NCBI GenBank assembly: GCA_019720755.1
Contig: CP081303.1
Span: forward strand, 2,356,001-2,420,000
Direction of reading: 5' to 3'
From: Prolixibacteraceae bacterium
GTDB taxonomy: Bacteria > Bacteroidota > Bacteroidia > Bacteroidales > Prolixibacteraceae
DNA length: 64,000 nucleotides
Shown here: positions 9,065 through 17,501 of the stretch, piece by piece
Position numbering within the stretch: the stretch's first letter is position 1
How the letters are laid out: every line of letters starts with the position of its first letter
The notes under the pieces: model-generated
What the model was told of the DNA's origin: nothing
Databases searched by the model: none
What the model saw: only the letters and a program-made list of their open reading frames with translations
Made by a program: the position numbers and the translations under genes

Positions 9065-11395
9065 TTATTGCATTATTTTTGATTTCAGATTCATTAGGTA
9101 CTCCATATTCTCCGCTTCGGTATGAAGAGGGAAAAAGTAGTTTATATATCGTTGAAGATTTAAAGAGACACCAAGAAATTCAGTCACTGCATTCGCCTCA
9201 TCTTGCTTTGCCTTGATATATGCTTTTTGCGCATCAATTAAAGAGGTAATAGAAGTAGCTCCTGATGCATAAGATATCTGCATTAGATTTAAACTCTCAA
9301 AAGCAGACTCAGAAGATATCCGAGACAGACGAATATTAGATGCTTTTGCTACGATATCCCCTAGTAAGGTGTTCACATCTTTTGAAATAACCGACTGAAT
9401 ATTCTGTTGCTCAAAGGATATTTGCTGATATTGATGTGCAGCTTTTCTTTTCTGAATATTTCTTTGATTTCGATCATACAGAGGAATAGACATGTTCAGA
9501 CCTATCGAATAGTAGTTAGAAGGAATCACGGTACTCTGTTGGTCAATGGTATAATTATAGCTACCCTGCAATGCAATCGTAGGCATATACTTACTTCTAT
9601 TATACATCTTCATCGTTCTATCTGCACTCAATAAATTGTATCCAAGTGCCTCCAATTCGGGAGAAGACTCTATCGCGATATTTGTAACAATTTGCACCAC
9701 TTGGACACGTTGTTTCGGATCATCAATGATATCGAATAGTGGTTTGAAGTATTTCTTTTTACTCAACACATCATTAGACTCTATACTCTTCACATCTATC
9801 TTCTCTTGAATCGAATTACCAACAATCTGATTTAAGTTGTAAGCGTTTTGTTTCAAGGCAAAATAGGAGTTTACTAACAACTGGGTGGCATTGGCTAACT
9901 CACTTTTCCATCGCAAAACATCCGCCTTTCCAGTCTCTCCGGCCTCATAGTTATTCTTAGAGATCGCATAGTTCTTTCGTGTCAAGGAAAGATTCTCATC
10001 CGCAATTTGATAATTTGTCTTTGCTACAAGCATCTGATAATAGGCCCCACCCCCTTCACTCATCATATTAAGCACTTGGGTAGAATATTGCGCCTCAGTC
10101 GCTTTCTGCTGATATTTCTGGATTTTGATATTGGAGCTCGCTTCTTGAGAATATATCACCTGTTCCACAGAAGCTTTCACCGAGGAGTTGATCGATTTAT
10201 TGCTTTGGCCCATAACTTCAGCAATTGCTGGGTCAAGATTCATCGCGTTTGCCGATGCGGTCGCCTTTGGCAGGTAGCTACTTTTGGCATATTTCGTATT
10301 CTCCTCAGCAATCTTGATATTCTGTTTTTCAGACTGAAGTTTAAAATTCTGATCTACGACCTGCTCTAATACACGCTTCAAATCATAAGTTTCAGCAGCA
10401 TTAAAATCTAAAACATTACCTGAGATATTCAATCCAAAAAGTTGGCTATACTTAGGATTAAAATCAATCTGATAAGAGGTTTTAATATTAAAATTGATAT
10501 TATCATCTTGAATTACCTTGGTTGGTAGCTCCTTAGCAGGAGTTCCATTCATTATGGATTCAATATTCAATGCAATACGACGAATAACCTTTTTGTGATC
10601 TCCCTCTACTCCTTTAGAGAAAAGCACCCCTAAACGTGCAGCTTCAGGTATTACAGAAGAGAATGTGGGAATCTTCATTTGATTTAAACCATCAATAATC
10701 TTTTGGAGAGAATCTAGTTCATACTCCTCTCCCGTTAAAAGATAAGCAGCATCATGTTGCGAAAGTTTCTTACCAAGCTCTTTCTTGTTCGCTTCAAGTG
10801 GCACTATCTCATATTTAATGTTGGTTCCCTTAAGAATCGTATCAAGATAATCATTGAGAGGAAATATATTCAATATCATTGGATTCACCAATATTGCCAC
10901 ATTATGATATGATACATAACCTTGAAATGTAATTAAGTCCTTTTTTATAGAGAAAGGAGTGATTACATAAGATATATTTTTCTTACGTTCGCCACTCCAC
11001 AAACTATTACTTAGTTCCTCAATAATCTTTCCGACGACAAGAGTTGATTTAGTAGGTGCCCCAAGACTTTCAACAATGAAATTCGAAACAGCTCCTTGCG
11101 AAATAATAATATCTACAGAAGAATCCTCTTGTAAACGAAGATAATTTTCTTTTGCTTTCTCTCCATCGAAATCGTTCTCGTATACTCTCATTGGTTGATC
11201 TAGAACAAGTAGTTCTTTTCCAATAATTCGATGAACTTCTTCTTCCACCTCTTTACAGAAAGTCCGACTTTCTACATTATTTTCATCCACCAAAAAACCA
11301 ATAGAACATCGTTTCTGTGCGCATACAGTATAACTGAGGGACAAAAAACAGATGATCAGTAAAACTGGTTTTACTATAAAAAAAATTCTTCTCAT
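9065..11395 (-). CDS. TolC-family outer-membrane channel fused to an N-terminal substrate-binding-type domain
   Basis: First gene of the efflux operon, 776 residues. The open frame extends to a TTG at 11428, but ATG at 11395 gives a clean signal peptide (MRRIFFIVKPVLLIICF..., cleaved near CAQ), so I use it. Residues about 30-330 look like an ABC-type periplasmic substrate-binding domain (PF04392-like): alternating beta/alpha, VDIIISQGA, and a late IMNGTPAKELP block. From about 350 on there are two outer-membrane efflux (OEP) repeats with long coiled-coil helices, such as KYAKSSYLPKATASANAM and YNRSKYMPTIALQGSYNY. An ordinary TolC homologue is about 420-480 residues, so the extra domain is real. 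Its role is unknown; it may capture cargo in the periplasm or modulate channel docking. Confidence 0.88.
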   Translation of the reverse strand: MRRIFFIVKPVLLIICFLSLSYTVCAQKRCSIGFLVDENNVESRTFCKEVEEEVHRIIGKELLVLDQPMRVYENDFDGEKAKENYLRLQEDSSVDIIISQGAVSNFIVESLGAPTKSTLVVGKIIEELSNSLWSGERKKNISYVITPFSIKKDLITFQGYVSYHNVAILVNPMILNIFPLNDYLDTILKGTNIKYEIVPLEANKKELGKKLSQHDAAYLLTGEEYELDSLQKIIDGLNQMKIPTFSSVIPEAARLGVLFSKGVEGDHKKVIRRIALNIESIMNGTPAKELPTKVIQDDNINFNIKTSYQIDFNPKYSQLFGLNISGNVLDFNAAETYDLKRVLEQVVDQNFKLQSEKQNIKIAEENTKYAKSSYLPKATASANAMNLDPAIAEVMGQSNKSINSSVKASVEQVIYSQEASSNIKIQKYQQKATEAQYSTQVLNMMSEGGGAYYQMLVAKTNYQIADENLSLTRKNYAISKNNYEAGETGKADVLRWKSELANATQLLVNSYFALKQNAYNLNQIVGNSIQEKIDVKSIESNDVLSKKKYFKPLFDIIDDPKQRVQVVQIVTNIAIESSPELEALGYNLLSADRTMKMYNRSKYMPTIALQGSYNYTIDQQSTVIPSNYYSIGLNMSIPLYDRNQRNIQKRKAAHQYQQISFEQQNIQSVISKDVNTLLGDIVAKASNIRLSRISSESAFESLNLMQISYASGATSITSLIDAQKAYIKAKQDEANAVTEFLGVSLNLQRYINYFFPLHTEAENMEYLMNLKSKIMQ

Positions 11396-11481
11396 ATAAA
11401 ATATATTTCTTTTAGGAACAATAGGCAAAATAGATTGTTCGGTTATCTGCCCATTAAATCAAGATTTATTACAAACAAACA

Positions 11482-11509
11482 AATGTTTTATTATTTTGTA
11501 TAAAACATT
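11482..11509. promoter_or_regulatory. Perfect palindrome upstream of the efflux operon, candidate operator
   Basis: AATGTTTTAT at 11482-11491 and ATAAAACATT at 11500-11509 form a perfect 10-base dyad with an 8-base spacer. It lies about 90-115 bases upstream of the TolC-fusion start, in the 440-base gap shared with the divergent DUF418 gene. No regulator gene is adjacent. The rest of the gap shows no gene. Function is inferred from position and symmetry only. Confidence 0.4.
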
Positions 11510-11836
11510 CACTGAAAATCGCGTTCTCTTCAATCAAGGAAACAGATGCAATAAAAAAAGGAATAACGATATGTAATATAACCTATTACACATATTTGTA
11601 TGCATTCGTTTGACTTAAAGTAGAATTGAAAAACACATAACACCATATAGGAGTATTTTTAGCATAAGAATCTATCCCATTCAATGGACAACCTCCATGA
11701 ACACTAAAATACCAACAGACACTAGACCCATTGATTTACAGCACAGTTAGTCCTATTTTTCAATCAAGAAACTTTGATTATTTTATCAATTTCATCTTTT
11801 TTTACATATCTTTAAGAATAAATAAAACACACAATT

Positions 11837-13003
11837 ATGACTAAAAAACGTATTCTCTTCTTAGATGTACTAAGAGGAATAGCTATTTGTGCAGTACTTC
11901 TGCTGCATCATCTCGAACATTTCGATGTTTATCATTTCCCCAAAACGTACCCATCTTGGTTGGTAACTCTCGATAAAGGAGTTTGGCAAAGCCTCTTCTT
12001 TATTTTTGCGGGAAAAGCATACTCAATATTTGCGATGCTATTTGGAGTCACCTTCTATATTCAGATGAACGGAGCCAAAGAGAGAGGAACAAAGTGCTGG
12101 GATCTTGTTTTTTTTAGACGCATGATAATACTCTTTCTTGTAGGAATGATTAACTCTATATTCTTTCAAGGAGATATTCTATCGATATATTCCGTACTTG
12201 GAATACTCTTGATCCCCCTATCCCATATACGAAATACTAAAATATTATGGTCTATCGCCTTTATCCTTATGCTACACCCTCTTGCCGTGTATCAATTAAC
12301 AGATGGTTTACTTCACCCTACGCAAACATTAGAAAATCCTGCATCGTGGCACTATTTTGGGGAGATGAACAAATATATCACGGAAGGGAGCTTTATTGCA
12401 ACAGCAAAAGGAAACCTTGTCAATGGTAGAACTGCCGTATTATTATGGAGTTATGAGAATGGAAGATATTTCACCATCACCGCACTTTTTATCACCGGAT
12501 GGCTTTTGGCTAAAAAGGATCGCTTCTCCCATAATGAAAAGAATCATATTTTTTGGAGAAATTGTGGATTCACAGCACTCGGACTTTCAGTCATTATACA
12601 CACACTATTCTATCTAGCCAAAGCACATATTAAAGTGATACCTATTTCTCGTCCTCTCATGGAGATTCTTTCGTGTTGGAAAAATATCTCTTTTATGTTT
12701 GTCTTGGTAGCACTATTCTATTGGGGGTACAATCAAGTAAAACTAAAAAACATAATGAACTTCTTTGCCCCATTGGGAGCAATGAGTATGAGTAATTATG
12801 TATTCCAGTCTCTAACGGGAGGACTTATATATTATGGTTATGGATTGGGACTATACAAGTATACGGGAGCCACATTTAGCTCTCTTATTGGTGTGGTAAT
12901 TATTATCACGGCACAATACCTCTCTAGATGGTGGCAATCAAGCCACAAAAGAGGTCCTTTAGAAACAGTCTGGCATAAGCTCACTTGGCTAGGTAAAAGA
13001 TAA
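11837..13003 (+). CDS. DUF418 family integral membrane protein
   Basis: Multi-pass inner-membrane protein of 388 residues. Seen: an N-terminal RILFLDVLRGIAICAVLLLH helix with the LDxLRG signature shared by DUF418/YeiB-type and acyltransferase-like membrane proteins, about ten hydrophobic segments, FFRRMIILFLVGMINS in the middle, and a C-terminal DUF418 block (APLGAMSMSNYVFQSL). Start ATG at 11837. It is monocistronic, with a terminator just after it. Known members lack a firm biochemical role, though the fold resembles heparan-alpha-glucosaminide acetyltransferases. A sugar or peptide modification or transport role is possible but unproven. Confidence 0.88.
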   Translation: MTKKRILFLDVLRGIAICAVLLLHHLEHFDVYHFPKTYPSWLVTLDKGVWQSLFFIFAGKAYSIFAMLFGVTFYIQMNGAKERGTKCWDLVFFRRMIILFLVGMINSIFFQGDILSIYSVLGILLIPLSHIRNTKILWSIAFILMLHPLAVYQLTDGLLHPTQTLENPASWHYFGEMNKYITEGSFIATAKGNLVNGRTAVLLWSYENGRYFTITALFITGWLLAKKDRFSHNEKNHIFWRNCGFTALGLSVIIHTLFYLAKAHIKVIPISRPLMEILSCWKNISFMFVLVALFYWGYNQVKLKNIMNFFAPLGAMSMSNYVFQSLTGGLIYYGYGLGLYKYTGATFSSLIGVVIIITAQYLSRWWQSSHKRGPLETVWHKLTWLGKR

Positions 13004-13018
13004 CCTAATGCTCTCCCC

Positions 13019-13057
13019 CTCGATAACTGTCTTATAAAAACATTATCGAGGTTTTTT
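13019..13057 (+). terminator. Rho-independent terminator of the DUF418 gene
   Basis: CTCGATAA at 13019-13026 pairs perfectly with TTATCGAG at 13043-13050 and is followed by GTTTTTTA. It starts 16 bases after the stop codon. Confidence 0.85.
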
Positions 13058-13679
13058 ATGTCAAATATATATAGAACAAACCATCATAGTTCTAGTAAAT
13101 ATTAATAGCAGAATGTCAAACAATGGAGTTTGTTTATAAAAGATATATTCCATTCATTTTAATCTGCAAATCCCCATCACCCCTTCCATAGAATTAATCT
13201 CTTTCTTAAAAACACACCACACAATCTCCTATTTCCCCCTTCTTAAAACTGCAAAATAGAGAGAATATCCTTTAAAAAGGATCATAAGACCAAGATCACA
13301 ACATACTAAAGTAACATTTTGCATTTAAAGCTTATCAGGGACACAAAGAAGAAGTAAGAATCATATTACCCAAATATCATTTTATCAGAAAATAAATACA
13401 GTCATTTAGTAAACAATCAACATACAGACAAACACAACCAACCATACATAATGCATTTCAAAACAATATCACCCTTAAAACAACAGGGTATTACTCCATA
13501 AAACATATTTTTATAAACCAACAACCCCAACAATAAACACATCTGTTAAATAAATATTAAATACTACAATCTTTTAAACAAAACACAAACTTTCCTAATA
13601 AAACATGATACTTTTTAGCCTATATTGACATTATGATCGTTTAAAGAAGCAAAAACAACCATTTTGTAAATATATTACT
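13058..13679. other. Long AT-rich leader before the P-II gene
   Basis: About 620 bases rich in A and C on the plus strand, with no supportable open frame. It must contain the promoter of the P-II/amt pair. I could not pick a convincing promoter box or a sigma-54 site in it. Confidence 0.5.
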
Positions 13680-14036
13680 ATGAAAAAAATTGAGGCAATT
13701 ATTCGAAAATCAAAATTCGATGAAGTAAAAGAAGCCCTCCACCTTGTCGGTATAGAGTTCTTCTCTTTTTGGGAGGTAAGAGGAATCGGAAAAACGATAG
13801 AAGAGAGATCGTATAGAGGGATTGTTTATGACACCAGTACTATCGAAAGAGTAAAACTATCCATTATCGTAAGAGATAAAAATGTAGAAAAAACCATCGA
13901 TGCATTGATACAGACAGCACAAACAGGAGAAATTGGGGATGGTAAAATATTTATCGTCGATGTTATCGATGCCATTCGAATACGAAATGGAGAAAGAGGA
14001 AACAGTTCTCTCTACCTAAAAGGAGAAGAAGACTAA
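13680..14036 (+). CDS. glnK: P-II family nitrogen regulatory protein
   Basis: Cytoplasmic trimeric signal protein of 118 residues that reports nitrogen and energy state, and in this context gates the ammonium channel. Seen: MKKIEAIIRKSKFDEVKEAL start, a T-loop region GKTIEERSYRGIVYD with Y50 at the position normally uridylylated in proteobacteria, and the C-terminal signature TGEIGDGKIFI followed by VIDAIRIRNGERG. It lies 49 bases upstream of the ammonium transporter on the same strand, the usual GlnK-AmtB pairing, which is why I use glnK rather than glnB. No uridylyltransferase gene is in the window. Confidence 0.93.
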   Translation: MKKIEAIIRKSKFDEVKEALHLVGIEFFSFWEVRGIGKTIEERSYRGIVYDTSTIERVKLSIIVRDKNVEKTIDALIQTAQTGEIGDGKIFIVDVIDAIRIRNGERGNSSLYLKGEED

Positions 14037-14085
14037 TCTCTCTTTAAAATCAAATCACACAAACGAACGAAAAAATTACTCCATT

Positions 14086-15306
14086 ATGATACTTTTAAAT
14101 ACCCCCTTATTTAACTCTCTTGACACCCTATGGGTATTAATATGTGGCTGTTTGGTAATGTTTATGCAAGCAGGATTTTCGCTTGTCGAAGTAGGGTTCA
14201 CCCGTCCCAAAAACTCTGTCAATATACTAATGAAAAACCTTATGGACTTTAGTTTTGGATCACTAGCCTATTGGCTTATTGGCTTTGGGCTGATGTTTGG
14301 TTCCTCTATAGGCGGATTCATCGGCAATATAAGTGACGATAGTCAATCCATTTTTGGGACCCTCTCTCCCATGACCTTTATCTTTTTTCAAACTGTTTTC
14401 TGTGCCACCTCCGCTACGATTGTCTCTGGAGCGATAGCAGAAAGAGCCAAATTTACAACCTACCTGCTCCTTAGCCTTTCGATCGGAATCATCATTTATC
14501 CTATAGCAGGACATTGGATTTGGGGTGGAGGATGGTTATCAAACCTTGGATTTCATGATTTTGCTGGATCCACAGTAGTACACTCTGTCGGTGCATGGAT
14601 CGGTCTATTGGCAGCAAAAATGGTAGGACCTAGAATAGGGAAATACAATGGTAAAGCAAAAGCAATTCCCGGCCACAACCTAACACTAGGGACTTTAGGA
14701 GTCTTTATACTTTGGTTTGGCTGGTTTGGATTTAACCCAGGCTCTCAACTAGCTATCGATGGTGCAGAGAATGTAGAGAAGGTCTCCCTTATATTTATCA
14801 CAACAAACTTAGCGGGGGCAGCTGGAGCCGTTGCTTCTATGCTTGTATCGTGGAGAAGATACAAATTTCCATCTCTCTCAATGACCCTAAATGGAGCATT
14901 GGGTGGATTGGTCGCGATTACTGCAGGATGCGATGTGGTCACTCCCACTATGGCTATCGTAATAGGGGCAACCGCAGGGATAATTCTACCTTTTGCAGTG
15001 GAATATATCGATCAAAAGCTTAAAATAGATGACCCAGTAGGTGCTGTTTCTGTTCATGGTGTATGTGGAATCTTCGGTACCCTCATGGTTGGAATCTTTG
15101 ATACTCAAAATGGTCTATTATACACAGGTTCTTTTGCCCATCTAGGAATTCAAACAGTTGGGGTAATTTCTGTTGCTGCATGGGCACTAGGGACAGGATA
15201 TATCGTTCTATCTATACTCAAGAAATTATTTGGACTTAGAGTTACCAAAAGAGAAGAAGAAGAAGGGCTAGATATCTACGAGCATGGAGAATCTGCCTAC
15301 AATTAA
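14086..15306 (+). CDS. amtB: Ammonium transporter (Amt family)
   Basis: Inner-membrane ammonia/ammonium channel of 406 residues with eleven hydrophobic helices. Seen: VLICGCLVMFMQAGFSLVEVGF in the first helix, the signature GHWIWGGGWLSNLGFHDFAGSTVVHSVG around residue 145 with the first pore His, and VGAVSVHGVCGIFGTLMVG later with the second pore His. Length is typical. It is paired with the upstream P-II gene, which would bind its cytoplasmic face. No Rh-type or sensor extension is present. Confidence 0.96.
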   Translation: MILLNTPLFNSLDTLWVLICGCLVMFMQAGFSLVEVGFTRPKNSVNILMKNLMDFSFGSLAYWLIGFGLMFGSSIGGFIGNISDDSQSIFGTLSPMTFIFFQTVFCATSATIVSGAIAERAKFTTYLLLSLSIGIIIYPIAGHWIWGGGWLSNLGFHDFAGSTVVHSVGAWIGLLAAKMVGPRIGKYNGKAKAIPGHNLTLGTLGVFILWFGWFGFNPGSQLAIDGAENVEKVSLIFITTNLAGAAGAVASMLVSWRRYKFPSLSMTLNGALGGLVAITAGCDVVTPTMAIVIGATAGIILPFAVEYIDQKLKIDDPVGAVSVHGVCGIFGTLMVGIFDTQNGLLYTGSFAHLGIQTVGVISVAAWALGTGYIVLSILKKLFGLRVTKREEEEGLDIYEHGESAYN

Positions 15307-15455
15307 AATCAAATATAAAAATCTATCAATAACCTAACATCATCATCTATATAAAAGATAGTTCCCCTACTTTTATGGGAATATATCGAACCTTTTTTGA
15401 AAGAGAGGTATACTTCGATACTATCATCAATGGATAAGATCTGGGTATCTCTCTA

Positions 15456-15494
15456 ATAAAAACAAGCGGACTACATATAGTATGTAGACCGCTT
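15456..15494 (-). terminator. Terminator for the minus-strand lipoprotein gene
   Basis: AAGCGG-A-CTACATA and TATGTAG-A-CCGCTT form a strong hairpin at 15463-15494 with a 3-base loop. On the minus strand it is followed by GTTTTTATT, so it acts for the gene ending at 15582. Confidence 0.8.
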
Positions 15495-15581
15495 GCAACT
15501 ATACCAACTAGCAACGAAATTTATGTAACTAGCAATTGATTCAACGAATCATCCTGTAATCAATTTTCATCTATATTTTTA

Positions 15582-16682
15582 CTATTTCCCTTCTAAACCA
15601 TTAATGATAAATTCAGCACAGCCAATGTTGTTACTTCTATTACTATTTTCAAAAATTATACGAAGATAACGAGCATCCACAAGATCCTCAACTTCAACAG
15701 ACTTATGACGTATCTGACTGTTATTAGGAAATAGTAGTGCCCCAAAAGTTTCCCAGGTTATATTGTCTTCACTAGTCTTGATCGTTACATCTGCCATATC
15801 ACTATAACCCGATCTTTGCCATAGATCAATCATAAACAGCTTATTAACCTTTTGCATATCGATATCAATGACATAAGGCATATCATAAAATGGGTCCCAA
15901 CTAGAGTGATAAAATGAATTGAAATCATTATCAAACATCTTATTGGCTTCATAACCTCCTGCGACACTATTTACTGATAAAATGGTCCAGCTACTACGAT
16001 CAATTGTCTTATATGGAAATTTCGCAGTCACACTTTGAGGAGCTTGAAAAACATCTATAGAGGTAGGTTCTGGCTTGAATTTAGTGACATATGTGAACTC
16101 TCCTCCTTGAACAAAATCTCCCAACAGTGTCTCATTCTCTCCTTTTGGCACTGAATGATTGACCACCTCTCCATCTTTATTGGTATAAGTCATCTCAACG
16201 CCTTCTGACCCCTCCATCACTCTCCAATGAATATGAACAGTATCATTCTCAATAGTGATCGACTGGACTTTCTGATTTTGAAGTTCGGTGACATACTTTT
16301 CCCCATATACTTTGATCGATTTGATAGTTTTAAGAGACTTTAAACCTGAACCATCAGAATTAAAGAGTTCAAATATATATCTACCTTCCTGAAGCTCAAT
16401 GATTGTTTCACAAGTATCCTCTTCCGTTTTAACTAACTCATTTTCTAACTGAATTGATTCTTTTCCATTATTCCATGAGATATTACAGTACTTCGCTTTA
16501 GGATCGGAGTTTAACAACCAAGTAATCTTTACCCGATTTTTTCCTGTAAATACTTTTACAGAATCGTTTTTACCGATATAAATATTCTCTCCATCTGCGA
16601 GATATTTTTCATGAAGATAATTTTGATCTTCGCAACTATATATAGTAACTAAGGCAACTATTATTAGGATTATTTTTTTCAT
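15582..16682 (-). CDS. Secreted lipoprotein with DUF4998-like and discoidin (F5/8 C) domains
   Basis: Surface glycan-binding type protein of 366 residues encoded behind SusC/SusD genes. The frame extends to 16706, but ATG at 16682 gives a lipoprotein signal (MKKIILIIVALVTIYSC). Seen: an N-terminal region like the DUF4998 of PUL lipoproteins, a second beta-domain, then a C-terminal discoidin domain from about residue 225 (SVNSVAGGYEANKMFDND, FYHSSWDPFYDMPYVIDIDM, ending ARYLRIIFEN). It starts eight bases after the stop of the truncated gene at 16690, so it was last in a PUL operon. Its upstream operon has lost its core to an IS event, so it may now be poorly expressed. Confidence 0.8.
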   Translation of the reverse strand: MKKIILIIVALVTIYSCEDQNYLHEKYLADGENIYIGKNDSVKVFTGKNRVKITWLLNSDPKAKYCNISWNNGKESIQLENELVKTEEDTCETIIELQEGRYIFELFNSDGSGLKSLKTIKSIKVYGEKYVTELQNQKVQSITIENDTVHIHWRVMEGSEGVEMTYTNKDGEVVNHSVPKGENETLLGDFVQGGEFTYVTKFKPEPTSIDVFQAPQSVTAKFPYKTIDRSSWTILSVNSVAGGYEANKMFDNDFNSFYHSSWDPFYDMPYVIDIDMQKVNKLFMIDLWQRSGYSDMADVTIKTSEDNITWETFGALLFPNNSQIRHKSVEVEDLVDARYLRIIFENSNRSNNIGCAEFIINGLEGK

Positions 16683-16689
16683 AGGAAAC

Positions 16690-17000
16690 TTAATTTTGTT
16701 GTTCAACGACTTGTCCCCAGAAGGTTAACTCACCCCATTGAGCATATACTCCACCACTCCAGTTTTCAGACATGACAATACGAATATATCGTACAGAAGG
16801 AGCATCTAAAGGAAACTCAAAATCCTCACCTCTGTTAATATATTCTCTGTCCTCATTCGTAACAGGACCATCCCCTGAAGGCTTAATAGATTCACAGTCA
16901 AGCAGCTTTGTCCATGAGTCGAATGAACCATCAGGATTTGGAGAGGTAGCCCCCCACACTTCCCATTTTTTAGGCTGATTATGCCTGTAGTAAATATTTT
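16690..17000 (-). pseudogene. C-terminal remnant of a PUL lipoprotein (DUF5000/discoidin type)
   Basis: About 103 codons of a beta-rich C-terminus without its front. Reading back from the stop, the frame gives YYRHNQPKKWEVWGATS, then FDSWTKLLD, FEFPLDAPSVRYIRI and YAQWGELTFWGQ. This is the usual end of SusD-associated DUF4959/DUF5000/DUF5126 lipoproteins. The reading frame runs into the IS tip sequence at 17001 and a TAG there. The missing front, with a SusD gene, should have lain between this and the susC start now found across the element at 20473. Confidence 0.8.
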
Positions 17001-17092
17001 GTAACTACTCGTAACTACTCAGCTTCATTTATAGTTTAGCCTCCATTCGCTAAAGAATGGAGGTTCAGAAAATATATAATGTGTAAATTATT

Positions 17093-17494
17093 TTATTGCC
17101 AACTGACCTTAAGATGGTTTTGAGATAACCAATGAGCAATCATTCTCACTACACTCTTTCCTTGTTTTTTAAGTGTATCAACAATAGAGCGTAACATGGC
17201 ATACCTTTGGGCTCCTTCTTCTGTTCGATAACCTGCAGATACTTTTTGTTTTATTTTAATATTACGTATTGACCTTTCGGATGCATTGTTGTCAAAAGGA
17301 ACTTCGTAATACTCTAAGAAAGTAAACACACTATCAATCCTTTTAATTAATCGACTCCGTAATGTCTTGATCTCATCTAGCTGATCGTCATACTCGTCAT
17401 TTTTCAACAGCAATAAAAGCTGTTCTTTAAATATTGATTTGTCTTTTAAAGGATATTGGTTCTCGGCTGATTCTCTCTTTAATTTCATGGCTTT
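17093..17494 (-). pseudogene. IS66 transposase, C-terminal part (downstream of the insertion)
   Basis: About 133 codons joined in frame to the N-terminal part if the inner element and one copy of its 7-base duplication are removed. Seen: FDNNASERSIRNIKIKQK with the catalytic Glu, and SAGYRTEEGAQRYAMLRSI, the standard end of IS66 TnpC. It is cut off from its own start, so the transposase is inactive as it stands. Confidence 0.88.
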
Positions 17495-17501
17495 ATAGAA
17501 T

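Noticed and set aside
9407-10369. Plus-strand frames inside the TolC-fusion gene
   Set aside because: Antisense shadows of a certain gene.
12961-13679. Possible sigma-54 promoter before the P-II gene
   Set aside because: No GG-N10-GC type site could be found in the leader.
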